This document shows, one piece after another, positions 1 to 9,689 of a stretch of 64,000 bases of DNA. The stretch lies in the NCBI GenBank assembly GCA_964410625.1, contig CAYPHY010000002.1, forward strand, positions 186,001 through 250,000. Reading direction: 5' to 3'. The notes beneath the pieces are model-generated. The model had not been told where the DNA came from. It saw only the letters and a program-made list of their open reading frames with translations, and searched no databases. The position numbers and the translations under genes are program-made. The stretch's first letter is position 1, and every line of letters begins with the position of its first letter. This stretch comes from CAYPHY01 sp964410625 (GTDB lineage: Bacteria > Chloroflexota > Anaerolineae > Promineifilales > Promineifilaceae).

Positions 1-693
1 GGCGTTCCCGTGATCGGCGCGGCCGCTACCGGCAAAGTCGTTGAAGAAGATATTGTCCTGGATCAGCGCATCCGTGATGCCGTTCACGTCAATATGCTCC
101 TCACTCGGCCCCTGGTTGTAAAAGACGTTATTCTCAATGGTCACAAAGCGAACACCGGCGACGATTTTCAGCAGGTCGTTGTTGTAGGAGTCGCGGAAGA
201 TGTTGTTGCGCAAGGTGATCATCTCCGCCCAACCGGCGCTGCTCGGATCGATCTGCACCACAAGAGGGGTTGCTCCCGGCCCTGAATGTTGGAAAACAAA
301 CCCCTCTAGCGTGAGATTCATCGCCCCAGAAACGCTGACCGTCAGGCCGCTATTTTGTAAGATGGCCTGATAGGGCAAGACCGATTGGAACAGGGTAGGC
401 GTGGTAAAGCGGCGGCTCAACCGTTGTTCGCCGGAGTAGATGCCCGGCTTAACCCAGATGGTGCAGCCATTGTCCGGCACGGCCGCCGCCGCATACCCCA
501 GCGTCGCCCAGGGCTGTTCATTCGTCCCTGGGTTGCCGTTGCTGCCCTCCGGCGGAGGCGCAACCCAGTATTCACAGACGGCCTGCGCGTTGGACTGCTG
601 TGCAGATGCTCCGGCCGACGCCGTGCGATCAAACTGGCTCGACAACAGTAAAAGCGGGGCGAAAAGCCCTAGTGCAAGGGTTAGGTGCTTCAT
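1..693 (-). CDS. Exported right-handed beta-helix protein (partial)
   Basis: I translated this by hand: an open frame starts at the ATG at 693 and runs off the left edge with no stop, giving 231 codons. It begins with a signal peptide (MKHLTLALGLFAPLLLLSS) and continues with a CxxxW...GTNEQPWATL segment, then beta-helix rungs rich in Asn, such as LRNNIF, ENNVF and QDNIFF. Such stacked rungs are typical of pectate-lyase-like and NosD-like parallel beta-helix proteins that bind or cut polysaccharide outside the cell. Its ATG overlaps the stop of the upstream giant repeat protein (ATGA), so translation is probably coupled. It lies at the distal end of the exopolysaccharide cluster, which suggests a role on the exported polymer. 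The substrate and any catalytic residues cannot be judged because the C-terminal part is missing. Confidence 0.8.
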   Translation of the reverse strand, partial: MKHLTLALGLFAPLLLLSSQFDRTASAGASAQQSNAQAVCEYWVAPPPEGSNGNPGTNEQPWATLGYAAAAVPDNGCTIWVKPGIYSGEQRLSRRFTTPTLFQSVLPYQAILQNSGLTVSVSGAMNLTLEGFVFQHSGPGATPLVVQIDPSSAGWAEMITLRNNIFRDSYNNDLLKIVAGVRFVTIENNVFYNQGPSEEHIDVNGITDALIQDNIFFNDFAGSGRADHGNA

Positions 694-3600
694 GGGATGT
701 GTAAGCCATTAACATCATTCTTCGGCAACAGCCAGTTGCTGCCGCTGAAGTAGATAGTAGATAGATAGTTACAGTCGCTATCATCACCCAACGAATTGGG
801 TTCGCAGATAAACACGTCTTTATCATTACCCGCTGCGCCAGGCACAGAGAAGTTACCCGTTGTGGAGAGGTAAAGGCTGCCATTGGAGATATCGAAGGCG
901 TCAATATTCTCCGCCCCGGCCGCCAGTGCCACATCCGAGCCATCGAAGTGCATCGCCCAACTCCCGGCGGTATTCTCGCCCAACGAGGTAGGAGTGAAGG
1001 CAAAGACATCCCGATTTTGTCCCTTCAATCCCGGCACACTGAAGGTGCCTTTGGTGGAGATGAGCAAACGGCCGTCTGATAGCCGATCCATGCCGTCAAT
1101 GATTTCGGCCGTGGTGGTCAGCCCCACATCACTGCCATCAAAGAACAGGCTGAAGCTACCGGCGGTGTTATTGCCCAGGGAAGTGGCATTGAACTGCACA
1201 ATATCTTGTGGCTTTACGGCTCCCAGCGGGCCGAGCTTGATGGCGCTGTCAAAGGACATCAAGATGGTGTTGGCATTGACGATGTGGAAGGCATTGACAT
1301 CCACCTTGGCTAAGCCCACATCGGAACCATCGAAGAACATCTCCCAATCGTCACCATTGAAGAAGATGATGTCCTCATCGCGCACGCCGCTGAGATTGCC
1401 CACATTGCTGTTGCCGTTGACCGTGACCGAAACATAGGCTGGGCCGTCTGTGCCGGATGAAGCGGGAACGGTCGCGGTGGGAGGAGAACCGGTTCCGCCC
1501 CCGCCTCCTTGCCCGGTCAGGTTCAGCCCGTCAATATCATCGTCGGCCAACCCAAACGCGCTGCCGTCAAAGAACAACGCAGTTGAGAAGGTACAGGCGG
1601 TGTTATTACCGAGCGACGTGGGAGCGCAGACGTAAACATCTTCATCCGCCCCAGAGATGCCGGTCACTGAGAAGTTGCCAAGCGCGGATAGATAGATATT
1701 GCCATTGGAGGCCACGTCCAGCGCGTCAATATCTTCGGCCGCTGCCCCCAAGCCGACATCCGAACCATCGAAGTACATCGCCCAACTACCGGCCGTATTA
1801 TTACCCAACGAGGTTGGCGTGAAGGCGATGATGTCGCGGTCCTGGCCGCTGACCCCGCTGACCGAGAAACTGCCGGTGGTGGAGATCAGGACACGGCCGT
1901 CCGCCAGGCGATCAATCGCATCAATATTCTCACCCGCTGTTGTCAATCCTACATCGCTGCCCTGGAAGAACAGGCTGAAGCTACCGGCGGTGTTTTCGCC
2001 CAGGGAAGTGGCATTGAACTGCACAATATCTTGTGGTTTCACTCCTCCCAGCGGGCCAAGCTTGATGGCACTGTCAAAGGACATCAAGATGGTGTTAGCG
2101 TTGACAATGTGGAAGGCATTGACATCCACCTTGGCTAAGCCCACATCTGAGCCATCAAAGAACATCTCCCAGCTATTGCCGTTAAAGAAGATGATGTCCT
2201 CATCCCGCACCCCACTGAGATTCCCTACCGTATGCGCCGCATTGATCGCCACCGAGATATAGAGCGGAGTATTCCCTGGCGGCTGAGAAGTAGCGGTCGG
2301 CGTGCTGGTTGGAGTGTTTCCTGGCGGAACCGGCGTATTGGTTGGCGTGTTGGTGGGGGTGTTGGTCGGCGGGGCCGTTGTGGGGGTTGGTGTATTGCCT
2401 GGCCCGCCGATCTGGCCGGTTAAGTTCAGCCCGTCAATGTCGTCATCGGCCGTCACCCCTCGTGTGCTACCATCAAAGAACAGACCGGAGGGGTAGGTGC
2501 AGCTTGTGTTGTTGCCCAGCGAGGTGGGGACACAGACAAACACATCCTCATCCGTTCCCGAGATACCGGTAACAGAGAAATTGCCCGTTGTGGAGAGGTG
2601 GATGTGGCCGTTGGCGGCGACATCTACTGCGTCAATATCCTCGGCCGATGTGTCCAACCCCACATCCGAGCCATCAAAGTACATCGCCCAGCTACCGGCG
2701 GTGTTGCTGCCCAACGAGCTTGGCGTGAAGGCGATGATGTCCCGGTCCTGCCCACTGACGCCGCTGACTGAGAAGTTGCCGGTGGTGGAGATGAGGACGC
2801 GGCCGTCTGGCAAGCGATCCAGCGCATCAATGCTCTCATCCGCTGTTGACAACCCCACATCGCTGCCATCGAAGAACAGGCTGAAGCTACCGGCGGTGTT
2901 GTTGCCTAGCGAGGTGGCGTTGAACTGCACAATGTCATTGGCTGCGACGCTAAGCCCACCAACCGACACTGAGGTATTGAACGACATCAGAATCGTATTC
3001 GTATTCACGATCTGGAAGGCAACCACATCCACGCCCCCAACACCCACATCCGAGCCATCGAAGAACATCTCCCAGGTCGAACCGTTGAAGAAGATGATGT
3101 CCTCGTCACGCACGCCACTCAGATTGCCTACCGTGTGCGCCGCGTTGATCGTCATAGATGCATAGAACGGGGCGGCCGCTGGTGGTGGAGAAGTAGCAGT
3201 CGCTGTATTCGTTGGTGTATTCGACGGGCCAACCGTCGGCGTGTTGGTTGGGGAAGCCGTATTCGTCGGCGTGCTACTCGGCCCAACAGTTGCTGTATTG
3301 GTCGGCGTCGCTGTGTTCGTCGGCGTTGCCGTATTGGTCGCTGTACCCGTCGGTGTTGCCGTATTCGTTGGCGTGCTGGTCGGGCCAACAGTCGCTGTAC
3401 TAGTCGCTGTCGCTGTATTGGTCGGCGTCGCCGTATTGGTTGGTGTACCCGTTGACGTTGCCGTATTCGTTGGCGTCGCTGTGTTAGTTGGCGTTGCTGT
3501 ATTGGTCGCTGTACCTGTTGGTGTTGCCGTGTTCGTTGGCGTAGCGGTATTCGTCGGCAGAGGGGTGTTGCTTGGCGTTGGCGATGGCCCACCCGTGCCG

Positions 3601-5969
3601 GTCACTTCCACGATCAACTGCGGCGCATTGGCCCCACCTTCCTTCGAGGTGTACTCCGCGCCGTTGTTGGCGGTCGAGGAGACTCGGATGCTGTAAGTTC
3701 CATTGCTGGTGATAAAGCCTGTCAGGTCCACATCATACCAGGTGTTGACATTCACTGTGCCCAATGTGGCGATAGGTTGCGCACCGGCCGCTGGTGCACT
3801 GTTCCAGGTAACCGACTGCTCGCTCCAATTATTGTTGGCTGCAGCGTAGAACTGCCCGCCGACATCCGAGCCGCCCGTATTAAAGAGTCGTAGTCTGGCA
3901 CTGACCACACTCCCATTCACGCCGGAAACATCAAATTTGAGCAGGAAATTACGCACCGGCATATTGTCTACTTCGAGTATCGAAGCCAACCCAAAATTGC
4001 TGGTCGGATTTGCCTGTTCAATCGTTGCATCTTCAACCACCGTGAAAGTCAGGGTGGCCGGGCCGGGCGTTGCCGTGTTCGTTGGGCCAGGCGTATTGGT
4101 TGGCGAAGGGGTGTTGGAAGCGGTGGGAGACGGGCCAGGGGTATTGGTGGAGGTCGGCGGCGGCGTATTAGATGGCGTTACCACGGGCGCGGAGCCCACG
4201 GAGAACTCATAGACCATGCCGTCGTTCTCGTTCTCGTCTGCGCCATTGTCTACACCACGGCTAACCATATAGATACTTCTGGCACTCGGATTCACACTGC
4301 TGGGGCCATAAGCCAAACCAGAACGCGGAATGGAACCCAGAAAGTTCAGATCGTAGGACTCAATGGGCTGTCCAGTTAAAGTCGTTTCCTGGATAAAGCG
4401 GTCGCCGCCAATGGTACTGACAATATAGAGCGAATTGTTATCCGGGTTGTACTCAATGCCTTCGGGATCACGAAGCCCCAGACTATTCGTATCAAAATTA
4501 CCAACGACCGTATCGTCCTGACCAATAACTCCATTTGCACCCAGATCAACCACAAAGACCTGAGTATCTACCCCATCACTGATGAACAACTTATTCGCGC
4601 CATAGGCGATTCCCTCCGGGTCATCACTGTTTAGAAAAGAGAGCGTGTTCAGTTGTGAAACAGCATCATTACCATTGCAATAGATGCCGTCAACGGGGTC
4701 AACTTCATAAACGCGGTTGTTGTTGTCGTCGGTGAAAAAGATGTGGCCGTTGTTGGGGTTAAAAGCGGTCCCGGTTGGCTCATTGGAGAAGGAAGTCGTG
4801 CTACAGGTAGAGACAAGATTTCCTGCGGTTGTAGACATAAACACGTTGCTGCCCAACCAGTCGGGATGGTCTTCCTCTACCTCGCTGTCAGAAATGATCA
4901 AACGGCCGGCGACCGAATCATAGGCAACACCGGCCGGGTCAGGGCTGGAAGGCGTCCAATTATTTTTTGAAGTATCAATAACACGTACCAGGGTTGTGGT
5001 TGCATTAATCGAAGGGCCAATCGCCAGCGGGCTGAATGGCACCTCAAAAGAAAGCTCGATGATCTGGCCGTCGCTGGGGTTCTCGCTGCTTAAGCCGCTA
5101 TCGGCCAGGTAAAGGTTGTAGATGCCGGGATCATCCGTCTTGTCCGCGCTGGGCGCGAAAACCATGCCTTGCGGATCGCGCAAATTCAGTTCGGCAATGT
5201 CCAACACGGCAACTATCTGGCCGACGTCGGTCAACTCATAAATCTTCTGCTCGGCCGCTGCCAGCACATACAAATGACCATTGGCGGGATTAAAGCCAAT
5301 GCCGCGTAACGCCACGCCTCTAAACGCATCCAGGGCGATGCGCTGCACCCGCCCCTCCCGCGCGGCCGTCTCCGCATCAAAAGCATTCTGGTCATCCGCC
5401 TGGATACGCAACAGGCTCGGCCCATTCCCTTCCAAAATAAAGAGACGGCCGCCCTCGCTATCCACTGTCATCCCTTGCGGATTCACCAGCCGCAGCATAC
5501 CACTGTTGAATTGCCGTACATCTTGCAGGGAAAGCGGCCGGTCGCCGCCCGCCCCCACTTCCACCTGGGCGATGGCCTGGCCCTGTCCGGCCAGTGCGAT
5601 CAATTCCGCCGTTGGTTCATAAAACGCGGCGTTAGCAGGCCGAAGGGAAGTCGCCAGTGGGTTTGCGCCCAGCGGGTCTTCATATGGCGAAAACGTAGAC
5701 AGCATCGTTCCTTCATGCTCCAACGCCAGGAACCGATTCTCTGCCGCCGAGTACGCCAGGCCGACCGGGTGGGAAAGGTTGAGATCGGCCGCTTCAATCG
5801 CCCGCACCTGAAACCAATAGGCCGTTGGTGGTTGGAACAAAGCGGTTGACCTGGTAGCCGACAGCAACAGAACGAGGATGAAGCCCCCTAACAGAAACAA
5901 AATTTGATAGAAACGATTGTGAACAAATGGCACAGCAGCCAAACGAGAGAGGGAGTTGATTCGGGACAT
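690..5969 (-). CDS. Giant secreted repeat protein: propeller, DNRLRE/CBM96-like, three repeats
   Basis: A 1759-residue surface or secreted protein. The ATG at 5969 is chosen because GGAG lies 6 bases upstream; a TTG at 5981 in the same frame would sit on that ribosome site. Residues 20-42 form a signal anchor. Residues about 50-590 contain NHL/SMP-30-like propeller repeats (patterns such as DPEGIAY and NGHIFF). A Thr/Pro linker follows, then a DNRLRE/CBM96-like beta-sandwich at about 640-790 (SARLRLFNTGG, NNWSEQSVTWNSAP). A long TNTATPT linker occupies about 793-930. The C-terminal 830 residues are three roughly 250-residue repeats, each opening with VGNLSGVRDEDIIFFNG and carrying several FDGSDVGL units. 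The copies are very similar at DNA level. No sortase or SLH signal is seen. It ends the polysaccharide operon with the beta-helix gene, suggesting a matrix or adhesion role. Confidence 0.8.
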   Translation of the reverse strand: MSRINSLSRLAAVPFVHNRFYQILFLLGGFILVLLLSATRSTALFQPPTAYWFQVRAIEAADLNLSHPVGLAYSAAENRFLALEHEGTMLSTFSPYEDPLGANPLATSLRPANAAFYEPTAELIALAGQGQAIAQVEVGAGGDRPLSLQDVRQFNSGMLRLVNPQGMTVDSEGGRLFILEGNGPSLLRIQADDQNAFDAETAAREGRVQRIALDAFRGVALRGIGFNPANGHLYVLAAAEQKIYELTDVGQIVAVLDIAELNLRDPQGMVFAPSADKTDDPGIYNLYLADSGLSSENPSDGQIIELSFEVPFSPLAIGPSINATTTLVRVIDTSKNNWTPSSPDPAGVAYDSVAGRLIISDSEVEEDHPDWLGSNVFMSTTAGNLVSTCSTTSFSNEPTGTAFNPNNGHIFFTDDNNNRVYEVDPVDGIYCNGNDAVSQLNTLSFLNSDDPEGIAYGANKLFISDGVDTQVFVVDLGANGVIGQDDTVVGNFDTNSLGLRDPEGIEYNPDNNSLYIVSTIGGDRFIQETTLTGQPIESYDLNFLGSIPRSGLAYGPSSVNPSARSIYMVSRGVDNGADENENDGMVYEFSVGSAPVVTPSNTPPPTSTNTPGPSPTASNTPSPTNTPGPTNTATPGPATLTFTVVEDATIEQANPTSNFGLASILEVDNMPVRNFLLKFDVSGVNGSVVSARLRLFNTGGSDVGGQFYAAANNNWSEQSVTWNSAPAAGAQPIATLGTVNVNTWYDVDLTGFITSNGTYSIRVSSTANNGAEYTSKEGGANAPQLIVEVTGTGGPSPTPSNTPLPTNTATPTNTATPTGTATNTATPTNTATPTNTATSTGTPTNTATPTNTATATSTATVGPTSTPTNTATPTGTATNTATPTNTATPTNTATVGPSSTPTNTASPTNTPTVGPSNTPTNTATATSPPPAAAPFYASMTINAAHTVGNLSGVRDEDIIFFNGSTWEMFFDGSDVGVGGVDVVAFQIVNTNTILMSFNTSVSVGGLSVAANDIVQFNATSLGNNTAGSFSLFFDGSDVGLSTADESIDALDRLPDGRVLISTTGNFSVSGVSGQDRDIIAFTPSSLGSNTAGSWAMYFDGSDVGLDTSAEDIDAVDVAANGHIHLSTTGNFSVTGISGTDEDVFVCVPTSLGNNTSCTYPSGLFFDGSTRGVTADDDIDGLNLTGQIGGPGNTPTPTTAPPTNTPTNTPTNTPVPPGNTPTSTPTATSQPPGNTPLYISVAINAAHTVGNLSGVRDEDIIFFNGNSWEMFFDGSDVGLAKVDVNAFHIVNANTILMSFDSAIKLGPLGGVKPQDIVQFNATSLGENTAGSFSLFFQGSDVGLTTAGENIDAIDRLADGRVLISTTGSFSVSGVSGQDRDIIAFTPTSLGNNTAGSWAMYFDGSDVGLGAAAEDIDALDVASNGNIYLSALGNFSVTGISGADEDVYVCAPTSLGNNTACTFSTALFFDGSAFGLADDDIDGLNLTGQGGGGGTGSPPTATVPASSGTDGPAYVSVTVNGNSNVGNLSGVRDEDIIFFNGDDWEMFFDGSDVGLAKVDVNAFHIVNANTILMSFDSAIKLGPLGAVKPQDIVQFNATSLGNNTAGSFSLFFDGSDVGLTTTAEIIDGMDRLSDGRLLISTKGTFSVPGLKGQNRDVFAFTPTSLGENTAGSWAMHFDGSDVALAAGAENIDAFDISNGSLYLSTTGNFSVPGAAGNDKDVFICEPNSLGDDSDCNYLSTIYFSGSNWLLPKNDVNGLHIP

Positions 5970-6126
5970 AACTAGCTCCAATAAAATAGGTACTACGGAT
6001 GGGGAGAGGCGAAACCGTGAAAGCGGTAAAGTTTTTAGCAGCGAATAAGCGCGGACTTTGGTCTGGTTTTCGTGTAAATTCGCACAGTAATCTTTGCGCC
6101 AATTCGATGCAAATGCTTTTTACGGT

Positions 6127-7098
6127 TTAGCCAGCAAGCAGCTTCGAGGGTGGCACATTGATACCGCGCCGGATAGCGACGATGGTCGTGGTCAGCCAAC
6201 CGGCCATACGGCCGAGATTGGTCGGCAGCTCAAACGTTAAATACCTCAGGCGTTCGCGGGGTGATAAGGACGTGGCAACGAGTGGATAATGAAAGCGTTC
6301 CATGTCCCTTCCGGCAAAGCGTTGGATAAAGGCGATCTCTGCCGGTGAAAGCACCGTGCGGAAGCGACCGATAGATCGAGTCGAGATCACTCCTGGCTCA
6401 AAGGGGGCGAAGGAACTGTTGCCCCCCCGTTCACGATGTTCGGCCGCGCCCTGCATCAGCAACATCTCTGGCCGGTATGGCTCGTGGACAAAGTCGCAAA
6501 TTTCCCGCAGCGTTTCTTCCGGGCAACTCGCCAGCTTCTCATACTGGATTACCCGGTAGTTATCGGGATACCGTTCCTGGTTCCGTTTCGCCGCCTGCGC
6601 CGAGAGCAACCAGCGGCCGGTGGCCGCCCCCAGGCGGCGCGTGTCCTTGCCATATCGCTTCCGCACCGAGGCATAGCGGTCGCGCGGGTCGCGGAGCATG
6701 TGCAGAATCCGCGCATTAGGGAACTCGGCGACAATGCGCTCCGCATAATGTTCGCTGTGCAACGACTTGTCCGCCCAGCGCGTCTTGCCGGCTCGCTCGG
6801 CGTGGTGTTCGTGGAAGAGGGCGAACAAACGGCCGTAACTCGGCTCCCCCTGCCAAAATTCGCGCCGGATACGCTCTGTATCCGGGTACAGATGGCGCAT
6901 TCGCTTATAGCGCACCATGTCGTTCAGACAGCGCTCAAGATTCTCCGGCTGGGCCAGGTCGCCGTAGCGGCCGTGGAAATAACGCCACATATTTGTCCGC
7001 CGCACCATCGAGATGTTCGGGTGGGAGGCGAGCAAGGCATACATCAACGTCGTCCCACTGCGGTCTGGCCCGGCGATAAAGATCGGTTCACTATTCAT
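6127..7098 (-). CDS. Sulfotransferase family protein (paralog 1)
   Basis: A 323-residue PAPS-dependent sulfotransferase-fold protein. The 5'-phosphosulfate loop is at residues 10-17 (GPDRSGTT), followed by LLASHPN. The 3'-phosphate motif is at 136-144 (RDPRDRYAS) with the expected Ser. These two motifs define the family, which moves sulfate from PAPS to sugars, proteins or small molecules. The ATG at 7098 has GGTGG upstream; a GTG at 7125 would begin inside a dispersed repeat. It is clearly paralogous to the four sulfotransferases at 16.2-20.4 kb (shared MWRYFHGRYGDL, ERCL, RIRREF, FALxHEHHAE and PEETLREICDF patterns) but sits about 9 kb away, beside the GT4 gene. Sulfation of the exported polysaccharide is the likely role. 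The acceptor is unknown. Confidence 0.85.
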   Translation of the reverse strand: MNSEPIFIAGPDRSGTTLMYALLASHPNISMVRRTNMWRYFHGRYGDLAQPENLERCLNDMVRYKRMRHLYPDTERIRREFWQGEPSYGRLFALFHEHHAERAGKTRWADKSLHSEHYAERIVAEFPNARILHMLRDPRDRYASVRKRYGKDTRRLGAATGRWLLSAQAAKRNQERYPDNYRVIQYEKLASCPEETLREICDFVHEPYRPEMLLMQGAAEHRERGGNSSFAPFEPGVISTRSIGRFRTVLSPAEIAFIQRFAGRDMERFHYPLVATSLSPRERLRYLTFELPTNLGRMAGWLTTTIVAIRRGINVPPSKLLAG

Positions 7099-7120
7099 TG
7101 AACATCCACCACGGAAAGGT

Positions 7121-7184
7121 CTCACGCAAAGACGCTAAGGGCGCAAAGAAAAAACTTAGCGACCTTTGCGCCTTTGCGTGAGCT
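7121..7184. repeat. Family A dispersed hairpin repeat, copy 1
   Basis: Left arm CTCACGCAAAGACGC and right arm GCGCCTTTGCGTGAG are inverted complements around a short spacer containing AAACTTAG. The same architecture occurs at 16142, 26114, 37045 and 63047, and in degenerate form at 7236. It lies just upstream of sulfotransferase paralog 1. Confidence 0.85.
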
Positions 7185-7234
7185 ATCTCCTCGATTCATT
7201 AACCAAACAACTGGAAAAGGGCGCACACAATGCC

Positions 7235-8449
7235 CTACGAACGCAAAGAAAAACTGGGCGACCTTTGCGCCTTGGCGTGAGCTATACCTTCTACTTGCGA
7301 AAAGAGTGTGATGTGGTCTTTCGCTTGCTTTTCGGCACTGAAATACCGTTCGACTCGTTGGCAGGCGGCCGCAGCCATCATTTGCGCCCTGGCCGGATCG
7401 GCCAACAGTTCCACCATCGCTTCCGCCAATCGCCGGCTGTCCCCTGGCGGGACCAACCAGCCCGTCTCGCCTGCTGCCATCACCTGGTTCGTTCCCGATA
7501 CTTCGGTGGCAATCACTGGCAAACCAGAGGCCATCGCCTCCACCAACGCCATCGAAAGCCCCTCCCATAGGGATGGCAAGACAAAAAAGTCGCTGGCGGC
7601 TAATAGTTCTGGCACATCATGGCGCGTGCCAAGAAAATGAAAATGCCGTTCCAGCCCCAGTGCCTCTGTTTGCGCTTTCAGTTCGGGGTGTAATTCGCCA
7701 TCGCCAATCAACAAAATATGCAGGTTGGGGAATTGCTCTACCACCGCAGCGGCCGCCTCAATCAGATAACAATGCCCCTTTTGCCGCTTGAAGGTGGCAA
7801 CCACGGCCGCTACCTGGTCCCCCTCATCCAACCCCAACGACCGGCGCACGGCCGCGCGGTCAACCACCTGCCGGTAACGGCGCCCATCCACACCGTTATC
7901 GATCACCGCGATCTTCTGCTTCGGAATGCCGGGAATGGTCTTCAGCAGCGACGTTTTCACATCTTCAGAAACGGCGATCAGCCCATTGACCCAACGGCCG
8001 CCCCAGCGATATAGCAGATGATGGGCGAAGCGTTTCGGCCGCAGCGACCACTTATGCTGTTGCAAATGCTCTTCACGCAGATCGAACTGGGCGTTATGAA
8101 ACGTCCAATAGATCTGGACTCTTCGATTCAAGCGCAAGCTTAAAACCAGAAAATCGAGGCTCCGCAACAAGTGTGTCTGTACGACGTCAATTTCATATTG
8201 CTCCATCAGCGCGACCAGCGCCCGTCGGATGCGCCACATCTCGGCCAGGAACCGCGGCAAGGCCATCACACTGCTACGCCGTTCCGGCAGCACCTCCACT
8301 GGAATGCCCAGCCCCTCAATCTCCTGGCGCAGCGGCCCATCCTGGAAAGTGCAGATCACCGGCACACAACCCGCCTCCGCCAGGTTCTCCACCAGCGTCC
8401 TCACCACCTCCTGCGCACCCCCGACGTTGAGGTTGCTGATCACTTCCAT
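7235..8449 (-). CDS. GT4-family glycosyltransferase
   Basis: A GT-B fold retaining glycosyltransferase of about 404 residues. The N-terminal Rossmann half has the acceptor-side motif NLNVGGAQ. The C-terminal half has VATFKRQKG, LLIGDGEL, the nucleotide-sugar E-x7-E region (PSLWEGLSMALVEAMASG) and GLPVIAT, all typical of GT4. It should add a sugar to the repeat unit of the exopolysaccharide at the inner membrane. The ATG at 8449 begins the usual MEVISNLN N-terminus but has no clear ribosome site; a GTG at 8467 with GAGAG just upstream is an alternative. The last residues (HAKAQRSPSFSLRS) are encoded by a family A repeat at 7236-7284, so the natural C-terminus has been replaced or extended. Confidence 0.88.
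   Translation of the reverse strand: MEVISNLNVGGAQEVVRTLVENLAEAGCVPVICTFQDGPLRQEIEGLGIPVEVLPERRSSVMALPRFLAEMWRIRRALVALMEQYEIDVVQTHLLRSLDFLVLSLRLNRRVQIYWTFHNAQFDLREEHLQQHKWSLRPKRFAHHLLYRWGGRWVNGLIAVSEDVKTSLLKTIPGIPKQKIAVIDNGVDGRRYRQVVDRAAVRRSLGLDEGDQVAAVVATFKRQKGHCYLIEAAAAVVEQFPNLHILLIGDGELHPELKAQTEALGLERHFHFLGTRHDVPELLAASDFFVLPSLWEGLSMALVEAMASGLPVIATEVSGTNQVMAAGETGWLVPPGDSRRLAEAMVELLADPARAQMMAAAACQRVERYFSAEKQAKDHITLFSQVEGIAHAKAQRSPSFSLRS
7236..7284. repeat. Family A repeat, degenerate copy inside GT4 3' end
   Basis: GAACGCAAAGAAAAACTGGGCGACCTTTGCGCCTTGGCGTGAG resembles the right half of the family A repeats. It encodes the final residues and stop of the glycosyltransferase on the minus strand. 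Confidence 0.7.
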
Positions 8450-8500
8450 TACTCGTAGAGATGACACTTTTCTCTCACATTTAGTAAACAGTAAGCAGTA

Positions 8501-8560
8501 GCCAGTCTCCAATCTCTAATCTCTTAGTCTCCCAGTCTCCTTTCACTGCCAACTGCCTAC
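8501..8560. repeat. Family C degenerate heptamer repeat (AGTCTCT type)
   Basis: A run of near-copies of AGTCTCC and AATCTCT sits between the GT4 and kinase genes. The same unit recurs at 36597, 39640, 43484 and 53331. Confidence 0.65.
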
Positions 8561-8562
8561 CG

Positions 8563-9675
8563 TCAACTACCCTTCAACGCCAAAATCTGCCCCGAATTCT
8601 CCGCCGCCCAATCCGCCTGGTTGAGCGCGTCAAGGGCGGAGTGCAGCTTGCGTGTTGGCCCGTTGGTTTCAAAGTAGGAGTTCCAATATTGCACGGCCGC
8701 CCGCAACCGGTAATGCTTCCACACCAGCGGCAGCAACGACCACTCCGCCGCAGGGATCGGGAACTGGCGCTGGTACCCCTTCACAAACCAGCCCATACTC
8801 TCCAAATCGTAGTCACCCCGGCTGAAGCGTAGTTTGCCCAGACAGGACACCAACTCGCTGAGCCGCCACTCAATCCGCGCCAATTCAAAATCAATTGGGG
8901 TCGCCTCGCCATCCTCGTGGTAGATCAGGTTGTGAAAGCCGTAATCACCATGGATGATCAAACGCGGCAAGTTCGCAGCCTCTAGCTGCTCCTCCAAGCG
9001 GCCGATCTCCTCCAAAAACTCATCGCTTCTCCGGCCGAGCTGCATCGCCAACTCTTTGTCTACAGGGTCGGCCAGCGAGCGCGAGGCCAGCTTCATTTCG
9101 CCCACTCGTCTGATCAGCCAGGCCATATCTTGCGGCCGCCCCTCCGTATAAGATTGGAACCCGCGATGATGGCCGCCGTCCGGCAGGAAGCCTTGCAACT
9201 GTTGGTGTAACTGCGCCAGTGTTTGCCCAGCTATCGCCGTCAGCTTCAAGCGGTGCGGCCGCAACAGAAAGCAGGAGGAGTAGCTGACGCCAGGGATAAA
9301 ATCAAAGAGCGCGTAATGCTGCCCCGCCTTGCTGACGAAGGTGCGGCCATTGCTCGCCATCAGCAATCGCGGGGCCGGAAAGTCGAGCCGCGCCAGTTGC
9401 TTGAGGATCGAATGCTCAAAGATGATGGTGGACGGCCGCCAATCGCTCCGATAGAGCTTCAACACCTTCTTCCCGGCGGAGGTATAGACAATCAAATTGC
9501 GGTTTCTACGTGCATTTGGCAGGTTACGCAGTGTGCTGGCCTGCTCCAGCCCATACGTCGCCAATACCTGGCGCACCGTATCAAGTTCAATGTCCGGCGG
9601 CCGCAGGCGCGATTGCACATACGCCGAAAAGCGGCTGGGGCGCGGAACGCTTAAAATGGTGGATGAATTAAACAT
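8563..9675 (-). CDS. APH/choline-kinase-like phosphotransferase
   Basis: A 370-residue protein-kinase-fold phosphotransferase of the aminoglycoside/choline kinase superfamily. The ATP-lysine strand is near residues 67-73 (GKKVLKL). The catalytic loop HGDYGFHN at 242-249 supplies Asp and Asn, and the metal-binding Asp is in IDFELAR at 261-267. The ATG at 9675 is preferred; an in-frame TTG at 9729 would add residues from repeat-like DNA. It follows two P-loop kinase-like genes in the operon, so a small-molecule or sugar phosphorylation step in making or decorating the polysaccharide is plausible. Family members act on many alcohols, and an antibiotic-resistance role has no support here. Confidence 0.8.
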   Translation of the reverse strand: MFNSSTILSVPRPSRFSAYVQSRLRPPDIELDTVRQVLATYGLEQASTLRNLPNARRNRNLIVYTSAGKKVLKLYRSDWRPSTIIFEHSILKQLARLDFPAPRLLMASNGRTFVSKAGQHYALFDFIPGVSYSSCFLLRPHRLKLTAIAGQTLAQLHQQLQGFLPDGGHHRGFQSYTEGRPQDMAWLIRRVGEMKLASRSLADPVDKELAMQLGRRSDEFLEEIGRLEEQLEAANLPRLIIHGDYGFHNLIYHEDGEATPIDFELARIEWRLSELVSCLGKLRFSRGDYDLESMGWFVKGYQRQFPIPAAEWSLLPLVWKHYRLRAAVQYWNSYFETNGPTRKLHSALDALNQADWAAENSGQILALKGS

Positions 9676-9689
9676 GGACAACGCTTCTG

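Noticed and set aside
3180..3595. Tandem repeats resembling a CRISPR or satellite array
   Set aside because: They are the DNA of the TNTATPT linker inside the giant secreted gene: a degenerate 18-base codon repeat, with no spacers and an open frame throughout.
417..3600. Many long open frames on the plus strand over 0.4-5.8 kb
   Set aside because: They are antisense shadows of the giant repeat gene and the beta-helix gene. They have no ribosome sites and no recognisable proteins; compositional bias keeps them open.
7121..7184. Family A repeats as classical REP/MITE elements with a transposase
   Set aside because: No REP-associated transposase or target duplication is visible in the window, so they are listed only as repeats.
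8563..9675. Antibiotic-resistance aminoglycoside phosphotransferase
   Set aside because: The catalytic fold matches, but the setting within a polysaccharide operon and the absence of a subfamily signature make resistance unsupported.
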